Assembly (NCBI GenBank): GCA_029449235.1
Contig: JANATG010000001.1
Location: forward strand, 3,348,001-3,412,000
DNA from: Linnemannia schmuckeri
Lineage: Eukaryota > Mortierellomycota > Mortierellomycetes > Mortierellales > Mortierellaceae
DNA length: 64,000 bases
Direction: 5' to 3'
The position numbers and the translations under genes were made by a program. Positions 55,583 to 64,000 of this stretch are shown here, piece by piece (within the stretch, counting starts at the first letter, position 1; each line of letters begins with the position of its first letter). The notes under the pieces were generated by a model. It saw only the letters and a program-made list of their open reading frames with translations, searched no databases and was not told the origin of the DNA.

Positions 55583-58495
55583 TGGGTGGGTATAGGGATA
55601 TATGTGTGTTAGAACGAGGGGAGCCTTTTGTTGTTGAGTGAGAGGGAGGAGAGGAATGAGGGTTTAAGAAGGTAAGGAAGGGCGGGTATCGTTAATATTG
55701 GCGTTTACAGATTGGTACTGGTTATGGCTGTTGTGGGCGTCCAGGAAGGTAAAAGAGGAGGATTCAGGTTCAGGGAGTAGTGGAACAAAAATGACGGCTA
55801 TTATGAGTCCAGGGGTATTTTTGAAAATAAGTGAACGAAACCGAGTGGCGTAGAGAGGGGTGGAGTGTAGAAAAAGAAGGACAAAGAAAGAGGGAGGGAG
55901 TGAATGGACGTTTCAATGTGAATGATTATGAGTATGAGTTTGTGCAGGTGGGTGATTGGACACAAGAAAGGGATCGGTCAAGAGAGATGACTAAGAGTCT
56001 AGGAGAAGAAGTGGCGTGAAAGAAGAAAAAAAAAATAAAAACAGATAGAAAGAGTGAAGAGAATGAAGTGTGATGAATCACTACAAAGGTGAGAAGAAGA
56101 GGAGGGGACAACAGGCACCAGGCACAGAAGCCATGACACGGATAGAGGGGAGAGAAGGAGGTAAAGAAGAGAAAACAGAAAAAGAGAAAAGAAAAAGAGA
56201 GAAAAGGAAGGGAAGGGAAAGGGATAAAGACAGCAAACACTTAGAAAGAAAGTGGTTGGCTCTCACTCCTCTCTCTCAAAATGGACTTTGACTCCTTGAA
56301 TCATGTTGTCTGCTCATCGCTCTCTTCTCTCTCTCGTCTGTACTCCCATCGACCAAAATGCTCTCATCTCTTCCACCCCTATCCTTACTGACTTGTCTGT
56401 CCATCTCTCTGCTTATGGACACTTGGCTACTTGTCCTTGTCCTTGTTTTGTTTTGTTTGTTTGTTCACTTCGGCATTTGTCAGTTCTTCTTGTCACCAGT
56501 GCGCCCACTTTCAATCCTTTCAAACTATCAGCCCACAAAAAAGAAAAAACTTGTACGCTTTGTCACTCTTGATATACTGTCAGGGAAAAAACAGGAAATG
56601 ATGATAATTGCCCTTTCGCTTCCATTTGATTGCCAACTCCACCTTTCAATCCCCCAACCACTAATTCATTCATTCAACCTTGTTTTTCATCAAAATGCCG
56701 ACCCCCCGGAGATTATTTTGACAACGGACCGTGAGCAACTTTTATTACGAGTTGAATGAAAGGGACATCGAGACCCCTCCTTCAAAATGACATTCCCTTT
56801 CTTCTCCTTTTTCTTTCTTCCCTCCACTCATCTTGCTGACTTTTACGCAAAAAGCCATTGAGAGCCCTACTTTTCTTTTCGCATTTTTCTTTTATTTCAT
56901 ATTGAGGATAAACTTGTGAGTGCCTGTAAGCCAGGCATCGCCTTTCTCCCAAGCCTCCTATCTCTTCACTCTCCTTCCCCTGCTTCCCTCTTTCCCATAT
57001 TTCTTCTTTTTTGTCTGCCAAGGTAATTGATGTTGTTGGGGTAAAATAGCGGATCTTCTTTTCCTTTTCTAATCACATTGCCCGTTTTAATAATTGTCCG
57101 GCTCTCTCTCTCTTTCGAGAAGCAAAATAAACAACACGACAGACCCATCTCAAATGCTGTCAGACACGATAGGGTATCTAGCCCAAAGTACGTTGGACAG
57201 GATTAACAAACATTGTAGATCTACTTCCTTCTGAAAAAAATGGTCAGGGTATCTGGATGATCCGCGTGTGAGGTATGCTGACTACTTTTGGCCGCACACC
57301 CCCCATTGTCCTTTTTTCTCTCCCTTTCCGTCCCTTTATTAGCATATTTGGCAGATTGCTCAGTCCTGCCCCATATTACTGCCTCTAGAGAGAACAATAC
57401 GCTCTGTTTTCGTACAACCTTGAGAACCTTGACGAGAAAGTGTGAAACCGGTTTGAATGAAGCAGGTAGTGAGGCTTCATGGGAGTATGCGACCCCGAAC
57501 TATATGCTGGATGCGAAATGAAGCAAACAAAAAAATGAGCAAAAAAGATCGACAAAAAAAAAAACGACAATGGAGAGATAGTTCTGTTCTATAGAGTAGG
57601 ATGCTTGTTAGCCTCATTTGGACAATGACTAGCATGGCTGACATAGCGCACTAGAAGGATCAAAGGTGTAACTGACATGTCAACTTAAACGCCTAACAAA
57701 TGCAAGCTAGAAGTTACAAATACAGTGAGCACTTCCTATCTACTGTTTGTTTGTCAGTAGTCTGTTGCAACAATGGGGAGTAGCACGGGGACAAAAACGC
57801 AAGATATTGGCGCTCTAGTAAGTGGCTTTAAAATTTTCAGGAGTCAGACAGACACCTGTGTGCTATTTTTTGTTTGCAGTTGTTTTTCATGTCCGACCGC
57901 ATACGAATAACACGAAAAAGTGATCGTGGCCCATGTCAAAACAATGTCGCACCCATCCCTGCCCTTCTCTCTCCCCTTGTGTGTCAAGTGCACCGATGGA
58001 TTCATAAATCAACGTCGAGCAAGACCGTGTCTGCGCGCGCTGAGCCTGGCAGACCAATGAATCAATTGCCGATCAATATGATCCTCTCTCCCTCATAACA
58101 AAAAACAAGCCTTCAAAGCCTCCTCTTTTCCTCAGGGTGTAAGTGCTAGCATCCTCCCTGTTTCCAATAACATTTTTCACTACTTCTGGTTGCTTGCATT
58201 CAACCCCTTCTCTCTTTCTTTCTTTTCTATCTTTCTTCCTTCTTTTCATTTGTTTTTCTCTTTCATTCATTCCTTTCTCCCATTCCTTTACATTCCTTCA
58301 CATTCAATCTTTCTACACTCTTGACTCTCTTCCCTCTTCTCTCTCTTCTTCACCCCGAGCCGACCAATCGTATCAGTTTATCAGTTTATCGTGAGACTGA
58401 TAACCTTCAAGTGATAAAGCTAACCCTCACCTCTGATCACTTGTCTTCGCCCACCACTGGTTCCAACACACCTGATCCTTATTCCTGTTCACACA
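55583..58495. other. Gene-poor 2.9-kb stretch between divergent genes
   Basis: Left part is GA-rich on the + strand, right part CT-rich. All frames are short and low-complexity. I see no gene or RNA. The right end is the leader of the 58496 gene. Confidence 0.45.
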
Positions 58496-61022
58496 ATGGG
58501 TTTGATTATCTCCCTCGTTCGATCGACCTGGGCCGTGTCGTATGCCGCCTTCTCGCTCACGTCCTTCATCTTCACCGGATTCGCCGTCTTTGGAGAAAGG
58601 ACTCCCAACCGTGCCACTAATGTCGTCCTCAGTCTCACCAGCAACCAGTACTCTGAGTTTCCACTGATCATGTTCTTCTTGGATCTCCTCTTCCAGTCCT
58701 GGCTCTCCATCACCGGCACCTTCCGTGAGTCCTTTTCATCCCACCAGCAAAGGCGAGGCAGGAAACTCCCACGGTGCAGTGACGGGGTTATGTTTTAATA
58801 ATCAATTGTTTTTCTTTCTTGTATGTACAGATGTTTCGCCCCTGGCGCGGTTCTTCTCATACGTCAATGTGATCACGGCTGCCGGGATTGTCTACTTGTT
58901 CAAGCGGTCCCTTGATTGTCAAGATGTCGTTGAAAACTTCCTTGGCGAGATCTCAAAGGAAAACAAGACGAAATTCAAACTTCCAGGAGTGACCTCGTAA
59001 GCCATCCACTCAAGCCTTTTTACCAAATCCTTGTTGTTTATGGTTGGAAGAACACCTATCACCCTTTCCGCTCCCTCATTTCCTTCCACCTCCTCTTTCT
59101 CAACTCCTTGCTGTGGCATGTGCGTTGTCACAGCGTCCTAATAATACCTTTTTTTATTATCCTTTAAAAAAATAGACCAAAGTTCTGGAAGCAGTTCATG
59201 AATCCATTTCACTGGCCTCGCAACTTTACTCTCAACGAAAACAGTATGTGTGTCTTCTTATTTTTGAAGAGAGAATTGAAAAATATCAATGTCCGGAGAT
59301 CAATGCAATTACAATGGAAAGTTGCCAAAGAGATCAATAACTGAGTTTTTTTTTGTAATTGTGGCATTCCGCTCCCATTCTTTTTTTTGCACTCTCATAT
59401 TTTACTTTTTCCTTACTTAGTACCTTATTGGACATCAAAGGAGCAGATGTATGCCATGCATACCGACGGTTGGGAATCGGTTCTGGAAATGGCTGTGGAT
59501 GTCTATCGACCCGACAACATTGAGGGTGGTCATGACCGGCCTGTGCTTGTAAGTTTTTATTGTTTGCTATTTTATCTATGTCTGTTCAAGCATTTCCTTT
59601 TTTCATTTTAGCATATGCCATGTTTATTTATGCCAAGGTCCGATATCATTCGATATTCGGCTTACTGAGAAAATTATCCGGGAAGAAAAAGGCATAGACA
59701 ATACATCTCTTATTAAACCCAACCACTAACGTCATCGTCCAATTCTGTTGAACTTATTTTTGTACATCTTTCAGATGTATATCCATGGCGGTGGATGGAC
59801 ATCAGGAAGCAAGAGTTTGCTTGGACCCCTGGTGACCGAGATGATTGCTCAGAACTGGGTCGTAGTTGCTGTCAACCATCGTCTCAAGACCAAGGACGGA
59901 TACCCTACCCAACTAATCGACTGCAAGCGCGCTCTTCGATGGATCAAGGAAGAGGTTCAGACCTTTGGCGGCGACCCCTACAATGTTGTTGTTGCTGGCG
60001 ATTCATCTGGTGGGCAGTTGGCGGCGATGCTTGCCCTTACACCCAACGACCCGGCATATCAGCATGGATTCGAGAAGATCGACACTTCTGTTCAGGGCTG
60101 TCTTGTCCAGAGTGCTACATTGGATTTGGTGGATGCGAACGATTATAGCGCTGCAAATGGCAGAGAGAGATTTATCAGGGAGGTTGCTCTTCGTCCAGGG
60201 TTCCCCGAGTCTGCCGAAAGTACGCTATGTGCCTTGGGCCCTTTTTTTTTTTGCGTGTGTGTAAACGTCAGCCGACAACATGGAAAGCTGACCTACTACG
60301 ACGTGTTTTTGCCGCCCACATCAAATTTATATATAGATGTCGCGTTCTTGAAGGAGCACTCTCCACTTTACAAAGTCGAAGGAACCAACGTTCCCTTCCT
60401 CGTCGTGCAGTAAGTATTGCAGTGTTCGCAACAGCCCAGGGAGAAGTTATGAGAATTTCCATGGGTGAAGGATATGTATGATCGAGCCTCTAATGCGCCA
60501 TTTTTGTCTTTTCATCGACTTTCTCAACAACAAACAAAAACTAACAACAACCATTAGAGGAGATCTTGACATCTGCCCTGTTGAGACTGCCCGTGACTTT
60601 GTGAAAGAGTTCCGCAAGAGTAAGTAGCTCAGTTCGTTTTCTGATGTTTTATCAAACAAAGTGGACATGGAACTTGCTCATACCGTCATATATGCCCCCT
60701 TCCTTCCATTCTCTTCTCCATCAGCTCCATTATTCCAAAAGTTAGCAGTCTCCAATTTCAGCCTTGCATTTTTCTGTCGATTTTCAACTAACACCAATAT
60801 TAATGACTTGTAGAGAGCGCCGCGTCGATTAACTACCTCGAGATTCCAGGTGGCCACCACTGCTTCGAGATGTTCTCCTCGCCCAGGACATGGTACACAA
60901 CCATTGCTACCGCAGAGTGGCTGAACTACAACTTTAACCAGACTGACCGCTCAGCCTCCGCCGGCGAAAAGAAGATTGGTCGCGTGCATGAGCTCGTTGA
61001 GTGGTGGCATGAGGATAATTAG
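58496..61022 (+). CDS. Membrane-anchored alpha/beta-hydrolase of the HSL/BD-FAE esterase type (459 aa)
   Basis: Eight exons: 58496-58724, 58831-58996, 59176-59243, 59421-59548, 59775-60219, 60337-60409, 60558-60619, 60814-61022. The N-terminal ~100 residues hold three hydrophobic segments (VSYAAFSLTSFIFTGFAVF, FPLIMFFLDLLFQSWLSI, FFSYVNVITAAGIVYLF). The catalytic domain has the HGGG oxyanion motif (YIHGGGW, His201), the nucleophile in GDSSGGQ (Ser274), DLDICPVETA carrying the acid, and the His in IPGGHHCFEM. These give a full triad in the expected order. Family members hydrolyse esters or lipids. The membrane part suggests an ER-facing lipid or steryl-ester hydrolase; substrate unknown. Confidence 0.87.
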
Positions 61023-61775
61023 GAATAGAAAAAATGGAAACCCATTCGTACTTTTCAAGTTTTCTCTCTCCTCTTCTATCTCTCTCTGCGCCAAAATCGA
61101 CTCTTTTTATTTTTCGCCCAGCCCAGGAATTATACATTTGAGCACGTGTGGCTGTTGTCGATGTGCTATTGAGATGAAAAGTTAAAAAAAAAAGTGAGTG
61201 CGTGATTGATACTCCAGTCAGGACACAACAAAAAAATTAAAAAAAAAAGAGTTGCCCTGGAAATGAAAGAAGCCGACTCACTCTTTCCATTTCGACTTTC
61301 TGTGCAACGTTAACGCCTCAAATTATAATTCATGTGCTCCTTCCCCTTGACTCTTTCTTTACTTTTTTCCCCCTTCCGTGTGGTGCAGTGCGCAATTATC
61401 GTGTGAATAAGGGAAGGCTGTAACGAAATCTTCTATGGATAAAGTGCCGTTTTTTGAGTTTTCGATTCTCGTAGCGCATCTGCTCTTTGTGTTTTGGTAC
61501 GTTTTCTTTCATGAATTAAATCCCGGGAGAAGATTGAGAATTCGAACAAATCGTTTGGTCGACTGATAATTCTTCCTGCATTGTCCTCAATTCTCTTGTG
61601 AAAAGATAGCTATAAAAGGAATATAATCTTCCCTTCCTTTTCTTTTTTTTTCTCATCCTTCTCCCATCCTTCTTTCAACGCCTTCGGCTCATCCAACGAA
61701 CAATCTGTTATACCTTGCCTTTCATAGGACGTCCCGAAACGCTGCAAGGCGATCAACCAAAAAGAAAAAACTAAT
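61023..61775. other. Intergenic between hydrolase and arrestin-like genes
   Basis: 3' region, then a CT-rich leader before ATG 61776. Nothing else seen. Confidence 0.45.
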
Positions 61776-63225
61776 ATGTCGAAATCAAAGCCTTTGAGCA
61801 TGAAGAACATTGCGAGGGCGCCATCATCGACCAAGGACAAGCGACTCTCGATCGAGGTACATTCGGACAATTATACCACAATCAACAACCGCCCCATGCC
61901 CGTATTCTTCAGCAATCTCGAAGCCCCCGCTGTTATCCGTGCTACTGTCACCTTTGAGAACGACCAGGATTGTCAGGGTCAGGATGTGGAGATCAACTAT
62001 AAGGCTGCCGTTGTTTATGAAGCTACAAGTAACGTACTCCATTGGAATTTATACATGCAAACATAGTGCCTCTCCATTTATTTTTATCAAGCCATCTCTG
62101 ACACCTTTCTTTTTTCGCTCTGCTACCGTTTCTCTTCTTTCAGTGATGACAGCGTTCAACTCCAAGATCAAAGTTGTACATAACATCCAACGGAAGCGCT
62201 GGACTATGAGCGACCTTGTCCGCCCTAGCCCAGGCACCGTCGCCGCAGGAAAATACACAAAGATCGTCACCGCAACCATCGACCCCCTCTGGCCCTCTTC
62301 CGGCATCACATCAGCCAGCATCAAAGGAATGGGATGGATCCGATATACCTTTGAGGCCTCATTCGTCAAGATGTCCTTAGGTGCCTCTTCTCCTGTCCTG
62401 GCCACCCTCCCCTATGAAGTCTGGGTTGTCAACTCCATCCTGCCCTCAGAAATCGGACACCTCTCAAGTGTCCCCAAACCCCTGACGGCCCAAGCACCCG
62501 GCAAGAAACCCGACCTTCCTGTCTCACTCACCATCCCCAACCAGACTTTACAGTTTCATGAACAAGTGCCCCTCACCGTCCGTGTGGAACCCTTCCGTAA
62601 GGGCTGTAAGGGGTTTGGCCAGAATATTGTGGTCCTTTCTGCTGGCTTCTCGGTGAGGGAGAAGGTTGTCGGGTGGACCCAGGTTGCTTCAGGGATCAAC
62701 GTTGAGCATTTTAGAGATGTGGCCCAGATTGCGATCCGGGAAGGTTGGCCTCAGAATACTCTTGGAGGGTGGACACGGACAGTGAGTATTACTTTACCGA
62801 CCTTGCCTGAGATCAATGCTTCGATGACTACCAAGGTCATGGATATTTCGCACTCGGTCTTGTTCACCTTGAAGTACAAGGCCGAGAACGATAAGGATAT
62901 CAAAGCTCAGGAGATCACCGTTGAAGGTATTTTGCACTTCTTTTGACTTTCTTGATGCTCTCTCTCGCTTCGTCTTGTCCTTGCATAGTTGGCAAAGGCT
63001 GTCGTCCTTGTACTCACCACATTTCCAATTTTCATTTCTGAACCTGTTGAATGTGTGTGTATGTGTTTGTGATTTTTAGTACCATTCCAACTGGTAGTTC
63101 CCCGCCGCTACATTCAGGCACAGGACGATTTCTTGCCCACCTACAGCGCCCCAAACGCTCAAGACTTCCAAGGAAAAAATGCCGACGATGGTCCAGCTCT
63201 GCCTTACTATGCTCGTGAGGAGTAA
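61776..63225 (+). CDS. Arrestin-fold domain protein (393 aa)
   Basis: Exons 61776-62028, 62144-62926, 63080-63225. The N-terminal half has an arrestin-N pattern of beta strands: APAVIRATVTFENDQDCQGQ, VEINYKAAVVYEAT, then LVRPSPGTVAAGKYTKIVTA and GWIRYTFEASFVKM. The C-terminal half reads LPVSLTIPNQTLQFHEQVPL, GWTRTVSITLPTLP and HSVLFTLKYKAENDKD, then VPFQLVVPRRYIQAQDDFLP and a short Pro/Tyr tail (LPTYSAP). Fungal arrestin-related proteins often guide ubiquitin ligases to membrane cargo through PPxY motifs. Here I see LPTY and LPYY but no true PPxY, so the trafficking role is only likely. Confidence 0.75.
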
Positions 63226-63765
63226 CGTACCATACACATTGTATCAATAAACATTCGCACATAAGCGCCTTCTAATAGATTTTTTTGCTCAAAGGAAAAA
63301 TATTCGTCCAGTTCAGTTGCAAGCATGGTTCTTGACTAAAAAAATCGGCCAATCGGGATGCCGTAGGTGGTTGAGGAAGTTAGTGTTTGTTTCACATATG
63401 GGCTAAGTCAGCGAACAAGCAACTCTATTCGTCTCTGGAGTGTTTTTTTCTCGCTCCTGGACAGATACTTCCATGGTTACCGGATGCTGCTTCCTTTGGT
63501 CCATTGACCAAGAAAAAGGGGAAGTTGGTTTTGAACATTCTACCGTTCTTCTTGAAATGTACAAAGAAATGTAATGCATCAACATCACGCACCTCCTTAT
63601 GAGGATGCCCTTTTTCGGTCCTCTCAACTTTTCGCGTTTACACCCTCTCTTTCGTCTCTCTTTTTTTTTTCTTTCGTTTTTTCACACTTTTCTTCCCAAT
63701 GTCTCTTGTATTCACCAACGTCCAACATCCAACAGTCCAAAACTACGCAAACTACAATTGAACCA
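63226..63765. other. Intergenic at the right end
   Basis: Short 3' region and CT-rich leader before ATG 63766. No other feature supported. Confidence 0.4.
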
Positions 63766-64000
63766 ATGGGGCAACTTACGAGCAAGGTGTTGTTGTCAGT
63801 GGATAAGAAGGATTCAAGGCTCAAAGTCCTGCAGATCCACATTGTATCTAGCGCCAACTCAACAATTACAGTCGGCAAGGAGACATTATCGCTTGCTCAC
63901 GGATCACACGACTACCCTGGAATCTCCTCGAAGCCGCGGCCATATTTCAGCTCGACGAGGACTGGGCGGCAGACGAAGTGACTCTCACCTTCAAGACCAT
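63766..64000 (+). CDS. Partial gene, unrecognised, frame uncertain
   Basis: ATG 63766 opens MGQLTSKVLLSVDKKDSRLK, continuing to SLAHGSHDYP. After this the ATG frame ends at 63979-63981 in poor sequence. The next frame reads WNLLEAAAIFQLDEDWAADE and VTLTFKT to the window end, which looks more like protein. Either a one-base shift near 63920 or a missed intron joins them. Too little remains to name the product. Confidence 0.4.

Noticed and set aside
1..64000. CRISPR arrays, prophage, bacterial operons or viral insertions
   Set aside because: No spaced direct repeats, no phage or viral protein, and genes are intron-bearing fungal genes throughout.

Overview
This is a eukaryotic nuclear window. 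Its genes are split by short GT-AG introns with AG acceptors, and intergenic regions carry TATA boxes, AATAAA signals and long A/T homopolymers. The gene content is fungal: the TOR N-terminus, an AceTr/Ato acetate transporter, calnexin, a Yat2-like carnitine acetyltransferase, a DUF4246 protein, F-box/LRR relics and a membrane kelch protein. Gene style (Gln/Thr/Pro-rich low-complexity proteins, F-box/LRR and kelch genes, compact introns) suggests an early-diverging fungus, most likely a Mortierella-like Mucoromycota. That assignment is inference, since no marker gene was compared. I rebuilt exon structures by hand from splice sites and phase. Every multi-exon model reported closes in frame; the incomplete TOR model keeps phase across its 12 exons.

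Layout. 1-3934 (-): 5' portion of the TOR kinase gene. 5675-7587 (+): acetate transporter. 8320-15708 (+): an array of up to seven small single-pass membrane-protein genes and relics that I do not recognise from any described family. 16593-20456 (+): three Cys-rich proteins ending in CaaX prenylation boxes. 20824-23619 (-): mitochondrial ACOT9-type acyl-CoA thioesterase, divergent from calnexin (24850-27044, +). 27045-31583: gene-poor. 31584-33181 (+): secreted class-2 lipase. 33675-37204 (-): carnitine acetyltransferase. 38106-39034 (+): GNAT acetyltransferase, convergent with a small BORCS7-like gene (39168-40049, -). 40909-43731 (+): unrecognised acidic nuclear-type protein. 44133-45781 and 48181-50374 (+): two decayed F-box/LRR genes flanking a DUF4246 gene (45909-47525, -). 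51067-52287 (+): unrecognised helical protein. 52437-55582 (-): kelch membrane protein. 58496-61022 (+): membrane alpha/beta-hydrolase. 61776-63225 (+): arrestin-fold protein. 63766-end (+): partial ORF.

The most novel region is 8.3-20.5 kb, which holds two adjacent, same-strand, tandemly expanded families of likely membrane-tethered proteins. Family 1 has an N-terminal transmembrane helix, a low-complexity spacer, a motif like GIQLQVAPPVVVDM and a C-terminal motif like EIQFSSHPRPTFV. Three family-1 copies are interrupted only by TAA/TAG codons (ten, no TGA), yet keep the conserved C-terminal motif in frame. Family 2 has a Gln-rich start, a SUMO-interaction-like segment in one member, a Gly/Asp/Cys-rich tail and a terminal C-x-I-M box predicted to be farnesylated. 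A MITE-like element with 67-bp inverted repeats sits in the family-1 array.

Several genes handle acyl or acetyl units (acetate transporter, acyl-CoA thioesterase, carnitine acetyltransferase, lipase, ester hydrolase), but they are dispersed on both strands and do not look like a dedicated cluster.
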